The position numbers and the translations under genes were made by a program. Positions 1-6,180 of a stretch of DNA of 12,541 bases are shown in pieces. Source of the DNA: Pseudomonadota bacterium (GTDB lineage Bacteria > Pseudomonadota > Gammaproteobacteria > Burkholderiales > Burkholderiaceae_B). The DNA is taken from assembly GCA_021793875.1 (NCBI GenBank), contig JAJYRX010000017.1:1-12541 (forward strand). The letters run 5' to 3'. Below the pieces are notes generated by a model. That model was not told the origin of the DNA. It worked only from the letters and a program-made list of their open reading frames with translations, and searched no databases. Every line of letters begins with the position of its first letter. Within the stretch, counting starts at the first letter, position 1.

Positions 1-799
1 GGTTGGTTTTTTAAGGGCCAGTCGCAACGCAGCAGAATTTCGCGAACTAGGCTGCAAAGTTTGGGATCAAAACGCAAACGAAAATCAAGAGTGGCTTGAA
101 AACCCTTATAGATTAGGAACCGACGATCTGGGCCCTGTATACGGCGTACAGTGGCGCAACTGGCCTGCGTACAAGCTTATAGATCCAAACTCGTCCGCAG
201 GCAAACAACAAATGCAGCATGCATTGCAACAGGGTTATCAAAAAATAGCACTTACTGATACTGATAATCAGGTGCTTATGTATAAGCCAATAGATCAGCT
301 ACGCAGCTGTCTAGACACAATAATGAACAACCCTGAAAGCCGACGTATTCTGTTTCATGGATGGAACTGGGCCCAGCTTGAGGAAATGGCTTTGCCACCA
401 TGCCACTTGCTATACCAGTTTTTAATTAACCAGCAAAATCGAGAAATATCACTATGCCTATATATTCGATCTAATGACATAGGTCTTGGAGCACCATTTA
501 ACCTGACCGAAGGTGCTGCTATGCTTCACCTTATTGGGCGCCTAACTGGTTACAAGCCACGCTGGTTTACATACTTTATTGGCGACGCTCATATATATGA
601 AAATCATGTAGACATGCTAAAGGAACAGCTCACTAGAGAGCCTTACCCTGCTCCTAAGTTAAAAATTAACAGCAGGGTTCCTAAGTATGAAGAAACAGGA
701 ATATACCAACCCGAGTGGCTGGAAAAAATAGAACCTACTGATTTTACTCTTGAAGATTACAAGCACCATCCAGCTCTTACCGCTCCAATGGCAGTTTAA
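1..799 (+). CDS. thyA: Thymidylate synthase, 5'-truncated by the window edge
   Basis: This cytosolic enzyme makes dTMP from dUMP using 5,10-methylenetetrahydrofolate, yielding dihydrofolate for the next gene to recycle. The reading frame opens at base 2 and gives 265 residues before TAA at 797-799; an ATG at 212 is internal. Visible family motifs are DLGPVYGVQWRNW near the left edge, SRRILFHGWNW, the catalytic cysteine in ALPPCHLLYQF (codon 401-403), RSNDIGLGAPFN for dUMP contacts, GDAHIYENH, and REPYPAPKL near the C-terminus. Compared with E. coli ThyA (264 residues) roughly the first 55 residues are missing, yet the fragment is already as long, because extra residues lie between the GPVYG motif and SRRI. 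That long form is known from betaproteobacteria such as Bordetella (recalled, not searched). folA starts 2 bases after the stop, so the pair is probably cotranscribed and translationally coupled. Confidence 0.97.
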   Translation, partial: VGFLRASRNAAEFRELGCKVWDQNANENQEWLENPYRLGTDDLGPVYGVQWRNWPAYKLIDPNSSAGKQQMQHALQQGYQKIALTDTDNQVLMYKPIDQLRSCLDTIMNNPESRRILFHGWNWAQLEEMALPPCHLLYQFLINQQNREISLCLYIRSNDIGLGAPFNLTEGAAMLHLIGRLTGYKPRWFTYFIGDAHIYENHVDMLKEQLTREPYPAPKLKINSRVPKYEETGIYQPEWLEKIEPTDFTLEDYKHHPALTAPMAV

Positions 800-801
800 T
801 T

Positions 802-1293
802 ATGAGTAAACCACATATTCAACTAGTAGTTGCATACAGCACTAACAGAGTTATAGGTAAAAACAACACTCTACCCTGGCGGCTGCCTTCCGACCTTGCT
901 CATTTTAAAAAGACCACTATGGGTAAGCCTATTATTATGGGTCGCAAAACCTGGGAATCACTAGGAAGACCTCTTCCCGGCCGCCCGAACCTAGTGGTTT
1001 CTCGTAATGCATCGTATGTTGCGAGCGGCGCTACCGTCTACACAGATATTCACAATGCCATAAACGCATGTAGAACTCATGACACTGTATGCATAATTGG
1101 TGGCGAACAAATTTACCGTATCTCGATAGATTTAGCCGACGAAATTATTGCTACTGAAGTTCATACAAACATACAAGGCGATGCTTTTTTCCCTGAAATA
1201 GATATGACTTACTGGTATGAAGAAAGCCGTGCACCGCAAAATGACGAAAACGGCATTAGCTTTGACTTTGTACACTACCTGCGTAAGCACTAG
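802..1293 (+). CDS. folA: Dihydrofolate reductase
   Basis: This enzyme reduces dihydrofolate to tetrahydrofolate with NADPH and is the target of trimethoprim and methotrexate. The 163-residue length is normal for a chromosomal bacterial enzyme. Visible motifs are VIGKNNTLPW (Met20-loop region, W26), the active-site acid D31 in LPSDLAHFKK, MGKPIIMGRKTWESLGRPLPGR (roughly 40-61, the first NADPH-binding stretch with the substrate-binding Arg), and IIGGEQIY at 98-105, the second cofactor motif. No strong Shine-Dalgarno sequence precedes the ATG, which lies 2 bases after the thyA stop; coupled translation is the likely explanation. Its 3' end overlaps the convergent MocR gene by 4 bases, with no hairpin terminator between them. 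Nothing suggests a resistance-type or truncated enzyme. Confidence 0.97.
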   Translation: MSKPHIQLVVAYSTNRVIGKNNTLPWRLPSDLAHFKKTTMGKPIIMGRKTWESLGRPLPGRPNLVVSRNASYVASGATVYTDIHNAINACRTHDTVCIIGGEQIYRISIDLADEIIATEVHTNIQGDAFFPEIDMTYWYEESRAPQNDENGISFDFVHYLRKH

Positions 1294-2714
1294 GTATTAA
1301 GCGCCAACCCTAAAAACTCCCATAGCTTAGGCTCATTAGAGTATGCCACGTTAAACCTTATCCACTCATCATCTTCCTTGTTCGCGCTACCGGGAGGAAA
1401 AAAATAGGATCCAGGTGCTAGCCATATTCCATGCTCCAGGGCTTTCTGTGCAACGTAGTTCGCACCCCCTAGAACCACTTTTGGCCTAGCCCAAAGAAAA
1501 AGCCCTGCACGTGGCTGTGCAAATATTTCCATACCAAGGTTATTGAGTCTGTCTGCCACCACATCGTGAGCTTGACGCAAACGTTCTATAACTTTATCTA
1601 GATGCGCTCCATGTTTGCCCTGACGTAATACCTGCAAAACAGCACGCTCCATAATTTCAGGGGTAGTTAACCCAAAAGTCATTTTGGTTTTTGCAAACTC
1701 CTGTATAAGTGGCTCTGTAGCAGCCATATAACCTACTCTAAGTGCAGGTGTAATACTTTTTGAGAAGCCCGATACATAAACCACTCGGCTTAACCCAGCC
1801 ATGGATGCTAGCATTGCACCTGCACCTTGTAGAAGATCGCGTGAAACGTCATCTTCTATAACCCAAAAGTCGTGCCTCTCAGCAATTTGTAGCACCTTGA
1901 AGGCATTTTCCATAGTCATGTTTGTACCAGTAGGGTTATGCAAAACCGGGTTAACAAATAAAGCTTTTATTTTGTTACCAGATACCTTACTCTCCAGCTC
2001 TTCAATACACAGCCCATTAGTGGTTCGTCTAACCCCCACTATATTAATATTTGCCATCCTCAAGGCATGTAAAAGGTTGGCATATGCAGGAACCTCCACC
2101 AGAACAGTGTCTCCTGCCTTCAGCAAGGTTTTTATTATTATGTCTAAACCCTGTGTTGCGCCTTGGGTCAAAAGTAGGTTTTCAGTACTAAGCTCCAAGC
2201 CATAATCAGCCATATTACGTGCAATCTGCTCCCTTAATGGATGAAATCCATACGGATGGCCATAACCGCCCATGCTTTTAGCTGGAATTCTAGAAGCATG
2301 TCTTAAGGCTTGCCTTAAACCGGTTTCATTCAACCACTCTGATGGCAGCCAACCACAGCCAGACTTTATGGGTATAGAGTGATCTGCAAACACATCTGCA
2401 AGCAGCCACGAAGCACCTACGGCTGGAGGCCTCCACTTGGCAGGCGCACGCTGGGTGACAGGTGTTGCCGGAGAGCTAACTCTATACCCTGCACCAGGTC
2501 TTGAAGTAACAAGACCAGCAGCAACCAAGCGGCTATATGCCGAAGCTACCGTGAACGTGCTTACACCGTATTGTGCTGCAAACTGTCTTATGGAGGGCAG
2601 CCTGGCACCAGGTCTTAATCGCCTGTTCTGTATTGAGTCCTCAATAGCAATGACAATCTGATCAGTAAGAGTAAGCCTATCTGGAGAGTTGCGTTCAGCT
2701 TTGAAAAATATCAT
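1290..2714 (-). CDS. MocR-family (GntR HTH-aminotransferase fusion) transcriptional regulator
   Basis: The 474-residue protein joins an N-terminal GntR winged helix (about 13-80; LRPGARLPSIRQFAAQYGVS, then TFTVASAYSRLVAAGLV) through a short linker to a fold-type I aminotransferase-like domain (about 115-470). In that domain HNPTG (259-263), EDD at 287-289, the PLP Schiff-base lysine K319 in SGFSKS and R326 in PALRVGYM are all present. Family members (GabR, PdxR, TauR) sense PLP adducts of amino compounds and control neighbouring metabolic genes. Here the obvious target is the divergent aminotransferase 148 bp away, so a role in beta-alanine, GABA, taurine or related amine use is inferred. The position usually occupied by the Tyr that contacts the PLP 3'-oxygen appears to be S291 (EDDVSRD). 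No Shine-Dalgarno sequence precedes the ATG, and there is no better start downstream. Confidence 0.93.
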   Translation of the reverse strand: MIFFKAERNSPDRLTLTDQIVIAIEDSIQNRRLRPGARLPSIRQFAAQYGVSTFTVASAYSRLVAAGLVTSRPGAGYRVSSPATPVTQRAPAKWRPPAVGASWLLADVFADHSIPIKSGCGWLPSEWLNETGLRQALRHASRIPAKSMGGYGHPYGFHPLREQIARNMADYGLELSTENLLLTQGATQGLDIIIKTLLKAGDTVLVEVPAYANLLHALRMANINIVGVRRTTNGLCIEELESKVSGNKIKALFVNPVLHNPTGTNMTMENAFKVLQIAERHDFWVIEDDVSRDLLQGAGAMLASMAGLSRVVYVSGFSKSITPALRVGYMAATEPLIQEFAKTKMTFGLTTPEIMERAVLQVLRQGKHGAHLDKVIERLRQAHDVVADRLNNLGMEIFAQPRAGLFLWARPKVVLGGANYVAQKALEHGIWLAPGSYFFPPGSANKEDDEWIRFNVAYSNEPKLWEFLGLALNT

Positions 2715-2722
2715 TTATATAA

Positions 2723-2784
2723 ATATGTACAGTTTGCAATAATTTATATGTACAGTTATACACTATTACTACAACTGTATATGT
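2723..2784. promoter_or_regulatory. Probable MocR operator: two direct repeats and an imperfect inverted copy
   Basis: The 12-mer ATATGTACAGTT occurs identically at 2723-2734 and 2746-2757, a 23-bp period (about two helical turns). A 10/12 match to its reverse complement lies at 2773-2784 (AACTGTATATGT). All three are in the 148-bp region between the divergent MocR regulator and the aminotransferase. MocR regulators such as GabR, TauR and PdxR bind paired direct repeats, sometimes with a third inverted site, upstream of a divergent target. The repeats are seen; regulator binding is inferred. Confidence 0.65.
2734..2762 (+). promoter_or_regulatory. Candidate sigma-70 promoter for the aminotransferase gene
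   Basis: TTGCAA (2734-2739) and TATACA (2757-2762) are separated by 17 bp; each matches consensus at 4 of 6 positions. The second direct repeat of the putative MocR operator fills most of the spacer, so bound regulator would contact or compete with RNA polymerase here. This would leave a leader of about 90 nt before the aminotransferase ATG. The whole region is AT-rich, so chance matches are likely. Confidence 0.35.
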
Positions 2785-2862
2785 CTTTTTATATGATTAA
2801 CCACCAGAATTAAGAAACAAAAAGAATTCTCTTTAAAACATCAACATATAGCAGAGGTAGTT

Positions 2863-4188
2863 ATGAACAGCCCCACCGATCGCCCAGATCTATCCAACCT
2901 GTGGATGCCGTTTACTGCCAACAGGCAATTTAAATCAAGCCCGCGCTTGCTAGCCAAGGCCAAAGGCATGTTCTACACCACTGTAGATGGCCATAAAGTT
3001 ATTGATGCTACAGCCGGTCTTTGGTGTGTAAACGCAGGCCACGGACGTCAGGAAATTATTGATGCCATCTCCAACCAAACTGCAGAGATGGATTATGCTC
3101 CCAGCTTTCAAATTGGTCACGAACACTCTTTCCGAGCTGCCACCGCAGTAGCGGAGTGCATGCCTGAAGGCCTTGATCGCATATTTTTTACAAACTCAGG
3201 CTCTGAGTCAGTAGACACTGCCCTTAAAATTGCACTCGCATACCACCGCGCTAACGGCGAAGCACATCGCACTCGCCTCATAGGTCGCGAACGTGGTTAT
3301 CATGGCGTGGGTTTTGGTGGTATCTCAGTTGGTGGAATTTCACCCAACCGCAAAACATTTTCAAGTGCCCTTATACCTGGCACCGACCACATGCCACATA
3401 CCCATAACCTGGAGAAAAACGCATATTCTCGTGGTCAGCCTGAGTGGGGCGCACATATAGCCGACGAACTTGAAAACATTGTGGCTTTACACGACCCATC
3501 AACTATAGCCGCGGTAATTGTTGAGCCACTGGCCGGGTCTACCGGTGTTCTCATTCCACCTAAAGGCTATCTAGAGCGCTTACGAGCCATTACAGAAAAG
3601 CACGGAATACTGCTGATTTTTGATGAGGTAATTACTGCTTTTGGCCGTATAGGGTCATCCACTGCAAGTGAGCTGTTTGGCGTCAAACCTGACTTAATAA
3701 CTTTAGCGAAAGGCATTAGTAACGCAGCTGTGCCTGCCGGTGCCGTAGCTGTCAGACGCGAAATACACGACACAATACTAGCCGCAGCAGCTAGCGGCAT
3801 AGAGTTTTTCCACGGGTATACATACTCTGCTCACCCATTAGCTACCGCAGCAATAATGGCAACTCTCAACATTTATAAGCGTGATCAGCTATTCAAGCGT
3901 GCAGCAGATATGTCGCAAGCATTTGAAGACGCAGCCCATAGCCTGAAGGGAGAGCCACACATAATAGACATACGCAACCTTGGATTAGTAGCTGGCATAG
4001 AGCTTGAATCACGCCCTGGCGCGCCCGGAGCACGAGCTGCTGAAGTGTTTAGTAAGTGTTTCGATAAAGGTGTGCTAATTCGCTACACGGGTGACACAAT
4101 AGCCCTATCGCCGCCATTAATCATTGAGCAGGAACATATAAACCAAATATTCGGCACATTGTCCGAGGTTTTAAAAACAGTTGAATAA
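2863..4188 (+). CDS. Class III omega-amino-acid:pyruvate aminotransferase (beta-alanine:pyruvate type)
   Basis: This is a PLP enzyme of the class III (subgroup II) aminotransferases, 441 residues, a normal full length. It closely follows the omega-amino-acid:pyruvate transaminase pattern: WMPFTANRQF (15-24), LWCVNAGHGR, NSGSES (111-116) for the PLP phosphate, GRERGYHG, D254 in FDEVITAFGR for the pyridine nitrogen, the Schiff-base lysine K283 in LAKGISNAAVPAGAV, HGYTYSAHP (about 317-325), and R407 in LIRYTGD at the expected carboxylate-binding place. The likely reaction is transfer of the terminal amino group of beta-alanine, GABA, taurine or a polyamine-derived amine to pyruvate, giving the semialdehyde and L-alanine. 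No semialdehyde dehydrogenase lies beside it. AGAGG at 2853-2857 supports the ATG. It is divergent from a MocR regulator and ends with tandem stops followed by a terminator. Substrate choice is uncertain. Confidence 0.9.
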   Translation: MNSPTDRPDLSNLWMPFTANRQFKSSPRLLAKAKGMFYTTVDGHKVIDATAGLWCVNAGHGRQEIIDAISNQTAEMDYAPSFQIGHEHSFRAATAVAECMPEGLDRIFFTNSGSESVDTALKIALAYHRANGEAHRTRLIGRERGYHGVGFGGISVGGISPNRKTFSSALIPGTDHMPHTHNLEKNAYSRGQPEWGAHIADELENIVALHDPSTIAAVIVEPLAGSTGVLIPPKGYLERLRAITEKHGILLIFDEVITAFGRIGSSTASELFGVKPDLITLAKGISNAAVPAGAVAVRREIHDTILAAAASGIEFFHGYTYSAHPLATAAIMATLNIYKRDQLFKRAADMSQAFEDAAHSLKGEPHIIDIRNLGLVAGIELESRPGAPGARAAEVFSKCFDKGVLIRYTGDTIALSPPLIIEQEHINQIFGTLSEVLKTVE

Positions 4189-4220
4189 TAAAAACCACTA
4201 ACAAAAACGGTTGGTCTTTG

Positions 4221-4252
4221 GCGGCTTCTTTTATACAGGAAGCCGCTTTTTT
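4221..4252 (+). terminator. Intrinsic (Rho-independent) terminator after the aminotransferase
   Basis: A perfect 8-bp GC-rich stem, GCGGCTTC (4221-4228) pairing with GAAGCCGC (4239-4246), has a 10-nt loop and is followed directly by six T residues (4247-4252). It lies 33 bp after the aminotransferase stop and 42 bp before the glutathione transferase start, so these genes are probably separate transcription units. Confidence 0.93.
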
Positions 4253-4283
4253 GTATATAGTTAACGTATGAAACTTGTTTTAT

Positions 4284-4287
4284 GGAG
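4284..4287 (+). promoter_or_regulatory. Shine-Dalgarno site deciding the glutathione transferase start
   Basis: GGAG is 6 nt before the ATG at 4294. It overlaps the alternative in-frame ATG at 4282, which itself has no upstream ribosome site. The later start is therefore preferred. Confidence 0.75.
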
Positions 4288-4293
4288 TTAAAC

Positions 4294-4998
4294 ATGAAGT
4301 CATTAAGCGACTTTGAAATTACGAAGAAATGGCCCGCCCAACATCCCGATCGTATACAGCTTTATTCCCTACCCACACCAAATGGCGTGAAAGTTTCAAT
4401 TATGCTCGAGGAAACTGAACTGCCCTACGAAGCTCATACCGTTAGCTTCCAAACTAACGACCAGCTAACTCCCGAGTTCATATCTTTAAACCCTAACAAC
4501 AAAATACCGGCCATTATTGATCCCAATGGCCCCAATGGGAAACCAATGCCATTGTGGGAGTCGGGGGCAATACTTATATACCTAGCAGAAAAAACCGGTA
4601 AGCTTCTATCATCCGACCCAGTAAAGAAATATCAAACCATACAGTGGTTAATGTTCCAGATGGGTGGCATTGGCCCTATGTTTGGTCAGGTTGGCTTTTT
4701 CCATAAGTTTGCAGGTAGTGAATACGAAGACAAACGACCACGAGACCGCTATATAAACGAGTCAAAGCGTTTGCTTGGTGTGTTAAACAAACACCTGCAA
4801 AACAAAGAATGGATTATGGGAAATGAATATAGTATTGCTGACATAGCCATATTCCCATGGATACGTAACCTTGTGGAGTTTTACGAAGCAGGTAACTTGG
4901 TAGGCATAGCGAACTTCCCGGAAGTTCAACGTGTTACCAAACAGTTCACAGAACGTGATGCAGTGCAAAAAGGCTTGGTTACACCACCAAGGTTTTAA
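4294..4998 (+). CDS. Glutathione S-transferase, Nu-class / YfcG-YghU-like
   Basis: This 234-residue protein has an N-terminal thioredoxin-like domain (about 20-105) and a helical C-terminal domain (about 110-225). TPNGVKVSIMLEE (28-40) carries the Thr and Asn that replace the usual catalytic Ser/Tyr/Cys in the YfcG/YghU/Ure2p-like group. NNKIPAI (68-74) holds the cis-proline and ES at 89-90 forms the glutathione gamma-glutamyl site. NEYSIADIAIFPW is the usual C-terminal N-capping/folding motif. Characterised Nu-class members have glutathione-dependent disulfide-bond reductase and hydroperoxide reductase activity with little classical transferase activity. That function is inferred here, and fits a neighbouring peroxidase gene. 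The ATG at 4294 is chosen over 4282 because of the GGAG between them. It follows a terminator, so it needs its own promoter, which I could not place confidently. Confidence 0.9.
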   Translation: MKSLSDFEITKKWPAQHPDRIQLYSLPTPNGVKVSIMLEETELPYEAHTVSFQTNDQLTPEFISLNPNNKIPAIIDPNGPNGKPMPLWESGAILIYLAEKTGKLLSSDPVKKYQTIQWLMFQMGGIGPMFGQVGFFHKFAGSEYEDKRPRDRYINESKRLLGVLNKHLQNKEWIMGNEYSIADIAIFPWIRNLVEFYEAGNLVGIANFPEVQRVTKQFTERDAVQKGLVTPPRF

Positions 4999-5026
4999 AC
5001 ATTAAGCACAATACCTGTAAGAACAA

Positions 5027-5068
5027 TTGACAACTATCAACGCAATAATTCAAAGGTGCTTATACACT
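5027..5068 (+). promoter_or_regulatory. FNR/ANR-type box and class II promoter of the cytochrome c peroxidase gene
   Basis: TTGACAACTATCAA at 5027-5040 matches the FNR/ANR consensus TTGAT-N4-ATCAA at 9 of 10 defined positions. TACACT at 5063-5068 can serve as the -10 hexamer (4 of 6). With the start of transcription 7 nt beyond it, at 5075, the box centre falls at -41.5, the classic class II FNR position. Cytochrome c peroxidase genes are known FNR/ANR targets (E. coli yhjA, Pseudomonas ccpR), which strengthens the call. The site and spacing are seen; oxygen-limitation control is inferred. Confidence 0.75.
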
Positions 5069-5102
5069 TAAAGCATAGCTAAAACCACAGGAGTAAAATG
5101 CT

Positions 5103-6146
5103 ATGGCACCTAAAACTAAATTGTCAGTTGTCTTATCAATAATTATAAGTGCAGGCATATTTGGAAGCGCCCAAGCCAATGAAGTTCGTGAGCGCGCAAA
5201 AACTCTGTTTCAGCCCATACCAAGTGCTGAGGTGCTCATAGAACAAAAGGAGCTTAGCCCTGAAAAAATTGAGCTGGGGCGCTGGTTATTTTTTGAACCA
5301 AGGTTGTCTTCCAGCCACATAATTACATGTAATACCTGCCACAGTGTGGGTACTGGCGGTGCTGACAACATACCTGCTGCAATTGGTCATGGCTGGCAAA
5401 CAGGGCCTCGCAACTCCCCAACAGTACTAAACGCTGTGTTCAACTCGGCACAGTTCTGGGATGGACGAGCCAGTGACCTCAAAGAACAGGCCAAAGGACC
5501 TATACAAGCAAGCGTTGAGATGAATGCTACACCAGAGTATGTTGAAGAAACATTAAACAGCATACCTGAGTATGTAGATATGTTTAAGCAAGCCTTCCCA
5601 GATGAAAAAAGCCCAGTTAGCTTTGATAATATGGCAGAAGCTATTGAAGCCTTTGAAACCACTCTAGTTACACCAAACTCACGCTTTGACCAGTATCTGG
5701 AAGGCGAAGACTCCATGAATGATCAGGAAATAAATGGCCTACGACTATTTATGGATAAAGGGTGTGTAGCCTGCCACTCTGGTGTAAACGTTGGTGGTCA
5801 AGGATACTTTCCATTTGGAGTATTCAAACGCCCCGGCGCTGAAATTCTTCCAGAAGGCGACAAGGGTCGATTTACCGTTACCAACACCTCTGCTGACGAA
5901 TACGTGTTCCGGGCTAGCCCACTGCGTAATATAGCCCTTACCGCCCCCTACTTCCATACCGGTGAAGTCTGGGATCTGGAAGAAGCGGTTACTATAATGG
6001 GTAGCAGCCAGTTAGGGCAGGAACTTAACCAAGAAGAAGTGCGTGATATAACAGCATTCTTGCATACCTTAACCGGTGAGCAGCCAAAAGTTGAATACCC
6101 AATACTGCCACCAAGCACAAAAGACACGCCTTTACCAACAAAGTAA
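5103..6146 (+). CDS. ccpA: Periplasmic di-haem cytochrome c peroxidase
   Basis: This enzyme reduces H2O2 to water in the periplasm using electrons from small c-type cytochromes or azurin-like donors. The 347-residue precursor starts with a Sec signal peptide: basic MAPKTK, a hydrophobic core, and a likely cut after A25 in SAQA-N. Two haem-attachment motifs are present, CNTCH (C76, C79, H80; low-potential peroxidatic haem) and CVACH (C221, C224, H225; high-potential haem). GHGWQTGPRNSPTVLN, AQFWDGRASDLKEQA, APYFHTG and IMGSSQLG (M299, the expected distal ligand of the high-potential haem) are all typical of the CcpA rather than the MauG branch. The ATG at 5103 is preferred: AGGAG (5089-5093) is 9 nt upstream, and the ATG at 5098 opens only a 14-codon frame. 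An FNR/ANR box upstream suggests expression at low oxygen. The GST before it may share a peroxide-defence role. Confidence 0.95.
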   Translation: MAPKTKLSVVLSIIISAGIFGSAQANEVRERAKTLFQPIPSAEVLIEQKELSPEKIELGRWLFFEPRLSSSHIITCNTCHSVGTGGADNIPAAIGHGWQTGPRNSPTVLNAVFNSAQFWDGRASDLKEQAKGPIQASVEMNATPEYVEETLNSIPEYVDMFKQAFPDEKSPVSFDNMAEAIEAFETTLVTPNSRFDQYLEGEDSMNDQEINGLRLFMDKGCVACHSGVNVGGQGYFPFGVFKRPGAEILPEGDKGRFTVTNTSADEYVFRASPLRNIALTAPYFHTGEVWDLEEAVTIMGSSQLGQELNQEEVRDITAFLHTLTGEQPKVEYPILPPSTKDTPLPTK

Positions 6147-6180
6147 CAAAAAGTAGCTCGCTCTTGTTATCATAACCACT

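Noticed and set aside
1801..2205. Plus-strand open frame inside the MocR gene
   Set aside because: It is antisense to a well-conserved domain, with low-complexity Ser-rich translation and no ribosome site; it is a shadow frame.
4282..4293. Earlier in-frame ATG for the glutathione transferase
   Set aside because: It has no upstream ribosome site, and the GGAG that serves the ATG at 4294 lies across it.
5003..5062. TAAGCAC / GTGCTTA inverted pair flanking the region upstream of the peroxidase
   Set aside because: It has only 7-bp arms about 46 bp apart in AT-rich sequence and straddles the FNR box; chance is likely and no terminator T-run follows.
5098..5142. ATG at 5098 as a leader peptide or peroxidase start
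   Set aside because: It opens a 14-codon frame with no recognisable content and lies only 4 nt from the ribosome site; the peroxidase ATG at 5103 is better spaced.
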